Positions 1 through 7,942 of a stretch of 64,000 nt of DNA are shown here, in pieces. The notes under the pieces were generated by a model. That model saw only the letters and a program-made list of their open reading frames with translations, ran no database searches and was not told the DNA's origin. The translations under genes and the position numbers were made by a program. The first letter of the stretch is position 1; each line of letters begins with the position of its first letter. Source of the stretch: Deltaproteobacteria bacterium (GTDB lineage: Bacteria > Desulfobacterota > Desulfarculia > Desulfarculales > Desulfarculaceae); the NCBI GenBank assembly GCA_020444165.1, contig JAHLLK010000004.1:1-64000 (forward strand). Direction: 5' to 3'.

Positions 1-54
1 ACACTGAACCTACGGATTAAGAGTCCGTTGCTCTGCCAGTTGAGCTAGCAGCCC
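1..54 (-). tRNA. tRNA-Lys (anticodon CTT), 3' part outside the window
   Basis: Reading the minus strand from 54 downward gives acceptor half GGGCTGC, the TA linker, D stem GCTC/GAGC, and anticodon stem ACGGA/TCCGT around the loop CTCTTAA. The anticodon is therefore CTT, which reads lysine AAG codons. The window starts inside the T-arm, so the 3' acceptor strand cannot be checked. Confidence 0.9.
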
Positions 55-89
55 GTGGCATGCGTTTTTATCAGGGGATCGGAGTTTCG

Positions 90-1052
90 TCAACCGCTTT
101 TTGGGTGGAAGGGCCTTTTAGCCAACTCCCGCGCCAGGGAGGCTCCCCGGGGCCCATCCTCTAGGGTTTTCAACCATCTGGGTGGTAGGTTTTCCACGCC
201 CCAGTAGGCCCCGGCCAGGGCGCCGGCCATGGCCCCGATGGTGTCCGTGTCGCCCCCCAGGCTCACCGCCAGCACGATGGCGTCCGCGGCCGAGTCGGCC
301 CACAGGAAGGACCCCAGGGCCGGGGGCACCGACTCCGGCGCGGTGACGTCACAGGTGTACTCCCCGCTGAGGCGCGCGCGGGCCGCGTCCTCGCCCAAGC
401 CGGCCAGAGGCGGCAGGGCGGCCAGGCGCGCCGCGGTGTGGGCGTCCACCGCGGCCACCCGGGCGGCCAGGTGGACCACGAACGCCGCCTGGTCCCTGGC
501 CTGCCCCGCGGCCCCCAGGCGGCAGGCCAGGCCCACGGCCAGGGCCTGAGCCGCGGCGCCGGCCAGGCCCTGGGGATGCTGATGGGTGATGCGGCCCTGG
601 TCCAGGGCCGCTGGCAGGAGGGTCTCCTCGTCCGGGGCGAAGTAGGCCCCCAACACCCCCACCCGCATGGCCGCGCCGTTGCCAAAGGAGTCGGTGCCCA
701 CCTGGTCCCAGGCCATCCCGGCCCGGATGCGCTCCACCACCCCGAAGATACGCGCGCCGTAGCCTCGCCGGGGATCGAAGTTGGCGGCGAAACGCTGGGC
801 CAAATCGGCCGGGTCCAGGCCCTGGCAAAGCACCAGGCTCTCCAGGAGAGCCAGCATCATCTCCGAATCGTCGGTGTAGTTGCCGGCCGGCAGGCGCCCC
901 GGCAGGAAGCGGTCCAGGCGGCCATGGGCCTGGCGGATGGCCTGGGGCGTCCAGCCCTCCACCGGCATGCCCAGGGCGTCGCCGCACATGGTGCCCAGGG
1001 CCGTGCCGGCCAGGCGGGAAAAGCTGAAAGCCGGCGGCGGGGCCGGGCTCAT
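90..1052 (-). CDS. ADP-ribosylglycohydrolase (DraG/ARH) family protein
   Basis: A 320-residue protein of the ADP-ribosylglycohydrolase family, which removes ADP-ribose from proteins or small molecules using a binuclear metal site. The family signatures are visible: an N-terminal GTMCGDALGMPVEGW stretch, the metal-binding NYTDDSEM motif near residue 60, and the C-terminal GGDTDTIGAMAGALAGA motif near residue 265. The length is normal for the family. The start codon overlaps the stop of the upstream PAS-SpoIIE gene (ATGA), so the two are probably translationally coupled, which suggests but does not prove a joint signalling role. The target is not predictable from sequence; many members of this family are not nitrogenase-specific. 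Confidence 0.85.
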   Translation of the reverse strand: MSPAPPPAFSFSRLAGTALGTMCGDALGMPVEGWTPQAIRQAHGRLDRFLPGRLPAGNYTDDSEMMLALLESLVLCQGLDPADLAQRFAANFDPRRGYGARIFGVVERIRAGMAWDQVGTDSFGNGAAMRVGVLGAYFAPDEETLLPAALDQGRITHQHPQGLAGAAAQALAVGLACRLGAAGQARDQAAFVVHLAARVAAVDAHTAARLAALPPLAGLGEDAARARLSGEYTCDVTAPESVPPALGSFLWADSAADAIVLAVSLGGDTDTIGAMAGALAGAYWGVENLPPRWLKTLEDGPRGASLARELAKRPFHPKSG

Positions 1053-2164
1053 GCCGTCAGCTTCACGGCCAGGAAGGTCAAATCGTCCTCCAGGGCGGGG
1101 GTTTCGGCATGGTCCAGAATGGCCTTTTCCAGGTCCGCCACCAGCTCGCCCGGCTCGCCGCCGCCCAGCCCGGCCACCAACTCTTGCAGCCGCTCCAGGC
1201 CCAGGGGATGCCCGGCGGGACTTTCCGCCTCCAGAGCCCCGTCAGAAAACACCAGCAGGGTGGAGCCGGACGTCAAATCCACCTGGTCCGCCTGGAAACT
1301 TTCCCCGGGGAGCATGCCCAGGGCCAGGTTCTGAGGCTCCAGGCGCGCCACCTCGCCGGAGGGCCGGCGCAACAGGGCGGGCGGGTGGCCGGCCGCGGAG
1401 TAGTGGAGGCTGCGGTTCCGCGTGTCCACCACCCCCATGAAGGCGGTGGCAAAGCTGTCGCCCAGGGTGAGGGTCTCCAGGTTGCGGTTCAGAAGGGTCA
1501 AAAACTCGGCCGGCCGGTCCAGAAAGTGGGCGTTTTCGTGCCACAGGGCCTGCAGGGTCATGGTGTACAAGGCAGCTCCCAGACCGTGTCCCGAGACGTC
1601 GGCCAGCATGAAGGCGTGGCGGTCCGCATCCAGGCTCTCTACCTGGTAGCAGTCCCCTCCCACCACGCCGCAAGGCCGGTACAGAGCCTCGAAGCGGGGG
1701 TTTTGCCGGGGGAGTTGCTTGGGCAGGGCATGCCGCTGCACCCGCCGCGCCTGCTCCAGGGCCAGCATGTTCTCGGTCTCGTCGCTGAACACCTCCACCC
1801 CGCCCACCACCGTGCCCTGCCGGTTGATGAGCGGCGACACGGACACGCTCACCGGCACCCGGCCGCCGTCCTTCTTGCGGGCGAACACCACCTGGGAGGT
1901 GGCGGAAGCCTTCTTGGAAGACATGCAGCGGTGCAGGGGGCAGCGCCCGGGGGAGCAAAGCTGGCGGCCGTGCCGGTCCACGTGGACCAAGACATCTTCG
2001 GAACAGCGCCGGCCGAGGACTTCTTCCACGGTCCAGCCGGTTATCTGTTCAGCGCGCCGGTTCCAGTAGAGGATCTTGCAGGTGGGATCGACCACATAGA
2101 TGCCCTCCAAGGTCTGGTCGAGGACATCCTCGGCGGCAATGCCCAGGGATTCTAAATTTGGCAT
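1049..2164 (-). CDS. PAS domain-containing SpoIIE/PP2C-type serine phosphatase
   Basis: About 371 residues. An N-terminal PAS sensor domain (about residues 10-125, with YVVDPTCKILYWNRRAE and the typical C-terminal PAS strand ending GGVEVFSDETE) is followed by a SpoIIE/RsbU-like phosphatase domain. The metal-binding acidic motifs of that fold are visible: GGDCYQ, MLADVSGHGLGAALYTM and LLVFSDGALEAE. Such proteins dephosphorylate anti-sigma antagonists or similar partners in response to a signal. I chose the ATG at 2164 because the PAS-like sequence begins just after it; an in-frame start at 2293 would add a low-complexity extension. No strong ribosome binding site is seen at either. It overlaps the downstream glycohydrolase gene by ATGA. 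Confidence 0.8.
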   Translation of the reverse strand: MPNLESLGIAAEDVLDQTLEGIYVVDPTCKILYWNRRAEQITGWTVEEVLGRRCSEDVLVHVDRHGRQLCSPGRCPLHRCMSSKKASATSQVVFARKKDGGRVPVSVSVSPLINRQGTVVGGVEVFSDETENMLALEQARRVQRHALPKQLPRQNPRFEALYRPCGVVGGDCYQVESLDADRHAFMLADVSGHGLGAALYTMTLQALWHENAHFLDRPAEFLTLLNRNLETLTLGDSFATAFMGVVDTRNRSLHYSAAGHPPALLRRPSGEVARLEPQNLALGMLPGESFQADQVDLTSGSTLLVFSDGALEAESPAGHPLGLERLQELVAGLGGGEPGELVADLEKAILDHAETPALEDDLTFLAVKLTA

Positions 2165-2409
2165 GGCGGGACCCAAAGGAAAAAGGAGATATTTTCGCGG
2201 CGAGCGCGCCCCCCGGTGCGCGGCGCCCAGCCTAAGCCCGCTCCCCCCGCTGCGCGTTGGGGATGACCAGGAGGGATGAGGGCAGCAAGCCAATCGGTAC
2301 CATTTTACCGCAACCCGCTGGCTTGTACCGGTCCGTAGCCCCCGGCCCTGGCGGAAAAGTGCCCCTGTGGTATGCTCGAACCCGAACTTTTCCGGCGGGA
2401 AGTTGGCTG

Positions 2410-2568
2410 ATGACCTACACCCCCAATGTCACTTGCGCGGATTACCGGGAAGGGCAACGTCTCCTGGCCCTCCGGCGGCAGTTGGCCCAGCCGGAGCTCC
2501 CGGCCGCGGAAAAGCGCCGTCTGGAGGCCGAGATCGCCGAGCTGGAACAGGCCTTGGGCCTGGACTAG
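2410..2568 (+). CDS. small hypothetical protein, helical, 52 aa
   Basis: A 52-codon frame starting at an ATG after a purine-rich GGCGGGAAG stretch. The product begins MTYTPNVTCADY and then is almost entirely a charged helix (REGQRLLALRRQL ... LEAEIAELEQALGLD), with heptad-like leucines suggesting a short coiled coil. It lies alone on the plus strand between two minus-strand genes and ends 43 bp from the end of the ABC-F gene. I do not recognise a family. The codon use looks like real coding DNA of this genome, but short helical frames also arise by chance in G+C-rich sequence. Confidence 0.5.
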   Translation: MTYTPNVTCADYREGQRLLALRRQLAQPELPAAEKRRLEAEIAELEQALGLD

Positions 2569-2610
2569 CCCGGGTCCTCCCCTGCTCCTGAGAAACCTCC
2601 CCGCCGGGTA

Positions 2611-4620
2611 TCACTCCTCGGCGATGTCCCTTTCCGCCTCCTCCAGCTCCATGGCCAGGTTCTCCCACTGCAACGAGACCTCTTCCAAATGCTCCTTGAC
2701 CTGGGCGTGGGCCAGGGACAGCTCCGACCAGCGGCCGGGTTCGCCGCCCAGGTCGGGCGACAGCATCTGGGCCACCAGCTCGTCCAGGCGGAGGGTCGCT
2801 TCCTCCACTTCCTTTTCCAGGCGGGTCAGCTTTTTTTTGAGCGGACCCAAAAGCTTGTAGCGGGCTTGGCGCTGCTCGGCCTCGGCCCGTTTCCGGGCGT
2901 TGCTCTTCTTCCCCGTGGCCTTGGACCGGGCCTCGTCCGCCGGGGCGGTGGGGGTGGCCGCCGCGGGGGGCTCTGGGGCCGGGGCCGCCTCCCCGCCGGT
3001 CTCGGCTTCCTTGAGCCGCTTTTTCCACAGGCGCTCGAAATCGTCGTAGTTGCCGGGCAGCAGGGTCACCTGGCCCTCGCCGGCCACGTAGGCCAGCTTG
3101 TTGGCCACCGCGTTGATCAGGGCGCGGTCGTGGGAGATGAGCACCAGGGTGCCGGTGTAGTCCTGCAAGGCCTTTTCCAAAACCTGGCGGCTGGTGAGGT
3201 CCAGGTGGTTGGTGGGCTCGTCCAGCAAAAGCAGGTTGGGCTCGGTCAACAGAAGCTTGGCCAACACCAGCCGGCTCCGCTCGCCGCCGCTCAACACCTT
3301 TACCTTCTTGAACACCTCGTCGCCCTTGAACAGGAAGGCGCCCAGGATGGAGCGCAGCCGGGCGGTGGCCATGAGCCCGGCCACGGTGGAAAGCTCTTGA
3401 AGCACCGTGCGTTCCGGGTCCAGGTCTTCCAGGGCGTGCTGACTGAACACGCCCATCTTCACCCGGCCGCCCACCAGCCGCCGCCCCCCCTGGGGTTCCA
3501 CCAGCCCGGCCAAAAGCTTCAGAAGTGAGGACTTGCCCGCCCCGTTCTTGCCCAACAGGGCCATGCGGTCGCCCCGCTCCACCATGAGGTTCAGGTCCCG
3601 GTACACCACCTTGGGGCCGTAGGCGAGGTCCACGTTCAACAGCTCCACCACCACCTTGGCCGAGCGCTCGGCCGGGGGCAGTTCCAGGCTCATGGCCTCG
3701 TCCGAGGGCGGAGGCTCCAGCATCTCCATCTTGTCCAGCGTCTTCAGGCGGGCCTGCACCTGTTTGGCCCGGTCCTTACGGGAGCGGTTGCGATCGATGA
3801 ACCGCTGCATCTCCCGGATGCGCTCCTGCTGGGACTCATAGGCCGCCTGCTGGGCTTTGCGGCGCGACTCCCGCTGCTCCACGTACTGGCTGTAGTTGCC
3901 GCCGTAGAGGAAGAGCTGGCCGTCGGCCACCTCCACGATGCGGTTGACCACCTTGTCCAGGAACACCCGGTCGTGGCTCACCAAAACCAGGGAGGCCGGC
4001 ATCTGGGTGAGCTGATTCTCCAGCCACAACAGGGAGTCCAGGTCCAAATGGTTGGTGGGCTCGTCCAGGAGGATGAGGTCCGGCTGCGACAGGAGGATGC
4101 GGGCCAGGGCCGCCCGCATGAGCCAGCCGCCGGAGAGGATGGACACGTCCTTTTCCAGTTGCCAGTCCTCGAAACCCAGGCCGGCCAGGGTGCGGCGGGC
4201 GCGGGACTCCAGGTCATAACCACCCAGGCCCTCGAAGATGTGCAGGAGCTGGCCCTGGCGCGCCAGGAGTTCGGCCTCCTCGGCGGGGTCCGGCCGCTCG
4301 GCCAGGGCCTGGTGCACCTCGTCCAACTCCTGATCCACCTCGCCCAGGCGGTCGCCGGTGTCCATGGCCAAGTCCAGCACGGTCTGGCCGCTCAGCTTCA
4401 GGAGGTCCTGGGGCAGATGGCCCAGGCGCAGATGGCGGGCCCGGAACACCTCGCCCTGGTCGGGCTCGATCTCCCCCAGCATGAGCTTCAGGAGAGTGGA
4501 TTTGCCCGCGCCGTTGGGCCCCACCAGGCCCAGGCGCTCCCCGGGCCCCACGTGGAGGCTCACGCCTTTCAGCACGTCTTGCCGGCCGTAATACTTGGAA
4601 ACTTGGTGCAAGGTAATCAT
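2611..4620 (-). CDS. ABC-F family ATP-binding protein (Uup/YheS-like)
   Basis: A 669-residue soluble protein with two ABC ATPase domains and no membrane segments, the layout of ABC-F translation factors that act at the ribosome. Domain 1 has Walker A GPNGAGKST, signature LSGGW and Walker B LILLDEPTNHLD. Domain 2 has GKNGAGKSS, LSGGERSRL and LLLLDEPTNHLD. The linker between them is highly charged (RNRSRKDRAKQVQARLKTLDKM), and the C-terminus is a lysine/glutamate-rich coiled coil after an Ala/Pro spacer. I chose the start at MITLHQVSKYYG; an ATG 9 bp upstream is equally possible. It is divergent from the nucleoside transporter gene. Subfamily assignment (Uup versus EttA) is not secure. Confidence 0.9.
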   Translation of the reverse strand: MITLHQVSKYYGRQDVLKGVSLHVGPGERLGLVGPNGAGKSTLLKLMLGEIEPDQGEVFRARHLRLGHLPQDLLKLSGQTVLDLAMDTGDRLGEVDQELDEVHQALAERPDPAEEAELLARQGQLLHIFEGLGGYDLESRARRTLAGLGFEDWQLEKDVSILSGGWLMRAALARILLSQPDLILLDEPTNHLDLDSLLWLENQLTQMPASLVLVSHDRVFLDKVVNRIVEVADGQLFLYGGNYSQYVEQRESRRKAQQAAYESQQERIREMQRFIDRNRSRKDRAKQVQARLKTLDKMEMLEPPPSDEAMSLELPPAERSAKVVVELLNVDLAYGPKVVYRDLNLMVERGDRMALLGKNGAGKSSLLKLLAGLVEPQGGRRLVGGRVKMGVFSQHALEDLDPERTVLQELSTVAGLMATARLRSILGAFLFKGDEVFKKVKVLSGGERSRLVLAKLLLTEPNLLLLDEPTNHLDLTSRQVLEKALQDYTGTLVLISHDRALINAVANKLAYVAGEGQVTLLPGNYDDFERLWKKRLKEAETGGEAAPAPEPPAAATPTAPADEARSKATGKKSNARKRAEAEQRQARYKLLGPLKKKLTRLEKEVEEATLRLDELVAQMLSPDLGGEPGRWSELSLAHAQVKEHLEEVSLQWENLAMELEEAERDIAEE

Positions 4621-4685
4621 GGGGTGCATTGTTACCATTGGCCTGCAAGCCCTGCAAGCCACGGTTTCGTGGTCAAGTGGACCGT

Positions 4686-4693
4686 GCTATGAT
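4686..4693 (+). promoter_or_regulatory. possible extended -10 promoter for the CNT transporter
   Basis: TGCTATGAT is an extended -10 element (TGn plus TATGAT) about 43 bp upstream of the ATG at 4736, in the divergent spacer between the ABC-F and transporter genes. No good -35 is seen at the expected distance, which is usual for extended -10 promoters. Confidence 0.3.
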
Positions 4694-4735
4694 GTCCGCC
4701 GCTCCCGCCGGCCGGCGGGTAAAGGGAGGTTCACC

Positions 4736-6043
4736 ATGCAAGCGGCGCCCTGGTTTTACAACTTCATCAGTCTGGGTGGCGTTGCGGTTATCCTCTTGTT
4801 GGCCCGGCTGTCGGGCCTGGGGCGCGGACCCGCCCGCTGGACCACCGTGGCCTGGGGGCTCGGCCTGCAATTCACCCTGGCCGCGGTGTTCTTCTTCCTG
4901 CCCTGGGGCAAGGGCTTCTTCCTGATGATCAACGACGTGGTGTTGGCCTTGATCCAGGCTTCCCGGGCCGGCATCGCCTTTCTCTTCGGCCCCCTGGCCG
5001 TGGGCCCGGGCCAGACCGGCCCGGACGGACAGCCCTCCCTGGGCTTCATCCTGGCCATCCAGGGCCTGCCCACGGTGATCTTCTTCATGGCGCTGTCGGC
5101 CCTCCTCTACCAACTGGGCGTGATGCAGCGGGTGGTCCGCATCTTCTCCCGGCTGTTCGTGAAAACCCTGGGCAGCAGCGGGGCCGAGTCCCTGGGCGTC
5201 GCCAGCAACATCTTCGTGGGGGTGGAGTCGGCCGGCATGGTGCGGCCCTTCCTGCCCACCATGACCCGCTCCGAGTTTTTCTGTCTCCTCACCGCGGCCA
5301 TGTCCACGGTGGCCAGCACCACGCTGGGCATCTACGTCGCCACCCTGCACCACATCTTCCCCAACATCGCCGGCCACCTGATCAGCGCCTCCCTCATGTC
5401 GGCCCCGGCCGCGGTGGTGGTGGCCAAGCTCATGGAGCCGGAGACCGGCCAGCCCCTCACCGCAGGCCGGGTGGTGGACCCGGAGATCGGCCGTTACGAG
5501 GGCCTGATGGAGGCCATCAACCGGGGTTCCCTGGACGGGGCGCGGCTATTGGTGGGCATCTGCGCCCTCTTGGCCAGCTACCTGGGCCTGGCCGCCCTGG
5601 CCCAGATCATCCTGGGCTGGTTGGGCGGGCTGGTGGGCCTGCCCGGCCTGGAGTTGAAAAGTCTCTTGGGCTACGCCGCCTGGCCCCTGACCCTGGCCAT
5701 GGGGGTGCCGCCGGTGGACGCCCTGGCCGTGGCCCGGCTTTTGGGCGAGCGCCTCTTGGTGACCGAGATCCCCGCCTACGCGGACCTGGCCCAGCTCCTG
5801 GCCCAGCATGGGCTGGTGTACAGCCGCAGCGTCCTGGTGGCCTCCTATGCCCTGTGCGGCTTTACCCACGTGGGCTCGGTGGCTATTTTCGTGGGGGGGT
5901 TCGGCGCCCTGGCCCCGGAGCGTCTGGGCGAACTATCCCGCCTGGGCTTCAAGGCTTTGTGGGCCGCCACCCTCACCACGGTGATGACCGGCTGCGTGGC
6001 GGGGATTTTCGCTTCGGGCGGCAGCTTGTTGCTGGGCAATTAA
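4736..6043 (+). CDS. concentrative nucleoside transporter (CNT/NupC) family permease
   Basis: A 435-residue inner-membrane protein with about ten hydrophobic segments. The conserved CNT core is recognisable: a NIFVGVESAGMVRPF segment (the family's substrate-binding GQTE-like region, here with VES), AAMSTVASTTLGIY, then LGYAAWPLTLAMGVPPVDA and the C-terminal YALCGFTHVGSVAIFVGGFGALAPER. CNT proteins import nucleosides with Na+ or H+. The start at 4736 is set by the strong ribosome binding site AGGGAGGT, 6 bp upstream; the frame stays open further upstream but without a site. Specificity cannot be read from the sequence. Confidence 0.85.
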   Translation: MQAAPWFYNFISLGGVAVILLLARLSGLGRGPARWTTVAWGLGLQFTLAAVFFFLPWGKGFFLMINDVVLALIQASRAGIAFLFGPLAVGPGQTGPDGQPSLGFILAIQGLPTVIFFMALSALLYQLGVMQRVVRIFSRLFVKTLGSSGAESLGVASNIFVGVESAGMVRPFLPTMTRSEFFCLLTAAMSTVASTTLGIYVATLHHIFPNIAGHLISASLMSAPAAVVVAKLMEPETGQPLTAGRVVDPEIGRYEGLMEAINRGSLDGARLLVGICALLASYLGLAALAQIILGWLGGLVGLPGLELKSLLGYAAWPLTLAMGVPPVDALAVARLLGERLLVTEIPAYADLAQLLAQHGLVYSRSVLVASYALCGFTHVGSVAIFVGGFGALAPERLGELSRLGFKALWAATLTTVMTGCVAGIFASGGSLLLGN

Positions 6044-6148
6044 CTTCCTGTTGCCGATTGGGCTTCATTGGCCTCGACAACCGGGGATGAGAATTGCTAA
6101 CTTATGGCTCGCAGAGAAAATATGCCAGTTCATTGAGGTGAGCTCATC

Positions 6149-7723
6149 GTGGCCGAAAATCAAGAAGCCCAAAACACCGCCGAGCCGGAAAAGGAAAAAA
6201 CGCCGGACCTTATGGAGGGTACCCGGCTGAAGCTTTCGGTGACCCCGGATAACATGCAGGCCGCCATCAACGGCGAAGTGGACCCGGGTCTGGACCGTAA
6301 ACGGGTGCAATATGCCCTCACCCAGATACTCAAAGACTACGGGATAAGACACGGGCTCTTGAGCACCGGCATCCTGGCGGCCATTGACAAACTGGCCAGC
6401 GGCGAGAAACTCACCGGCCATCCGGTGGCCAGCGGCACCCCCCCCGAGGAGGGCAGCGACGCCTACATCGAGCCGCTGGTGGAGCTGGTGAGCAACGTGG
6501 TGGGCAAGACCAGCGAATCGGGGCACATCGACTTCCGGGACCGCGGTCCCCTGCCCGTGGTGACGCCCGGTACGCCGGTGGCCCGCCTGTTCCGGGGCGT
6601 GCCGGGCAAGCCGGGCCGGGATGTTTACGGCCGCGAGATCAGGGCGCCCGAGATCCGCACCCTCAGGTTCAACCGGGGCAAGGGCGTCACCCTGGAAGAG
6701 GAAAACACCCTGTTGGTGTCCTCGGTCCAGGGGGTGGTCACCAACCCGGCGGAGAACAAGTACGAAGTCCTGAACGTCCTCGAAATCGACGGCGACGTGG
6801 ACTACAACGTGGGGCACATCGATTTCCCCGGCCTGGTGCGGGTCAAGGGCGCGGTGATGCCCGACTTCCGGGTCAAGTCCACCTCCCTGCACGCCGAGAC
6901 CCTGGAGCCCGAATCCATCGTGGAGATAGAGGAGGACCTGGTGGTCCGGGGCGGCATCATGGGCGCCAAGGTCAAGGTGGACGGCAACATCACCACCCGG
7001 TTCATGCGCGACTGTTTCGTGGAGTGCAAAGGCAACATCACCGTGGAGACCGAGTTGGTCGCCTGCCGCATAGAGTGCGGCGGCGCCTTCAAGATCACCG
7101 CCCGCGACGGTCGCATCGTCAACAGCACCATCCGGGCCATCAAGGGGGTCATGACCGGCGACATCCTGAGTTCCAGCAAGAACGCCACCGAGATTCAGAT
7201 CGGGGCCCACCCCGAGTTCGTGGCGCGTTTGGGCGCGCTGCGGCGGGAGCTGGAAGCCCTGGAGGAGAAGCTGGAAGCGGTGGAGGAGAACGTGACCGTC
7301 CAGGCGCAGGATGCCGAGGCCCTGGAAAAGGAACTCCGGGAGATGATCGAGCTTTGCCGGCAATCCCCCCCGGAGGAGCAAAAAGGCATCATCTGTCAGT
7401 TGCAGCTGTTGAAACCCATGCGGGAGAACCTCCGGGAGGGCCTGGCCGAGGGCGAGGCCCAGATGGAGACCCTCACCGCCGAGGTGCAGGAGCTGCGCGC
7501 CCGGGTGGCCGAGATGGAGGCCCTGGTGCCCACCGGCGCGGTGTGGCTGGATGTGCGGGGCCGGGCCGAGCCCACCACGGTGATCCGCGGCTCGCGCTCG
7601 ATCATGACTTTGAACAACATCGAGCGCCACTTCTCGGCCCGCGAGGCCGGGATCAAGGACAAGGCCAGCGGCAAGCAGGTGGTGATCATCAAGCTGGCCA
7701 ACCTCCGCTCCCAGGCCATGTAA
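6149..7723 (+). CDS. FapA/DUF342 family protein (flagellar assembly protein A-like)
   Basis: 524 residues, beginning at a GTG with GAGGTG upstream. The middle (about residues 95-340) is the DUF342/FapA region: HIDFRDRGPLPVVTPGTPVARLFRG, then a run of short Gly-rich beta-helix turns (KVKVDGNITTRFMRDCFVE, IECGGAFKIT, GRIVNSTIRAIKG). It is followed by a long charged coiled coil (about residues 365-455) and a small beta C-terminal domain. Proteins of this family are linked to flagellar assembly or polar organisation in some bacteria, but many members occur away from flagellar genes, as here. The exact role is unknown. Confidence 0.75.
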   Translation: MAENQEAQNTAEPEKEKTPDLMEGTRLKLSVTPDNMQAAINGEVDPGLDRKRVQYALTQILKDYGIRHGLLSTGILAAIDKLASGEKLTGHPVASGTPPEEGSDAYIEPLVELVSNVVGKTSESGHIDFRDRGPLPVVTPGTPVARLFRGVPGKPGRDVYGREIRAPEIRTLRFNRGKGVTLEEENTLLVSSVQGVVTNPAENKYEVLNVLEIDGDVDYNVGHIDFPGLVRVKGAVMPDFRVKSTSLHAETLEPESIVEIEEDLVVRGGIMGAKVKVDGNITTRFMRDCFVECKGNITVETELVACRIECGGAFKITARDGRIVNSTIRAIKGVMTGDILSSSKNATEIQIGAHPEFVARLGALRRELEALEEKLEAVEENVTVQAQDAEALEKELREMIELCRQSPPEEQKGIICQLQLLKPMRENLREGLAEGEAQMETLTAEVQELRARVAEMEALVPTGAVWLDVRGRAEPTTVIRGSRSIMTLNNIERHFSAREAGIKDKASGKQVVIIKLANLRSQAM

Positions 7724-7748
7724 GGGGCTATTCCAGCGACCAAAAGCT

Positions 7749-7777
7749 ACGGGGTGGCGGAAGTTCCGCCGCCCCGT
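7749..7777. terminator. bidirectional hairpin terminator between convergent genes
   Basis: A near-perfect 14-bp stem (ACGGGGTGGCGGAA / TTCCGCCGCCCCGT) with a 1-nt centre, 25 bp after the FapA-like stop and upstream of the end of the convergent minus-strand gene. It is followed by CCCGTTT on the plus strand and AGCTTTTGG on the minus strand, so the T-tracts are short. Confidence 0.55.
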
Positions 7778-7942
7778 CCCGTTTGGGGCCGGAGGTGGCG
7801 GTCCGCGCCGCTCTCCCCTGCCTTTTCCTTTTCCGGCGACTGACCGCGCCCCGCGCCCCCGCCCATCTTTCCGGTTGGCCGCGCCTCAGCCCCGCCTCTT
7901 GGCCTGGGGCCCCGTGACCCTGGCCCACCGCCCCGGCCCGGC

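Noticed and set aside
7749..7777. Strong rho-independent terminator with T-tract
   Set aside because: The hairpin is strong but lacks a proper T-run on either side, so I list it only at moderate confidence.
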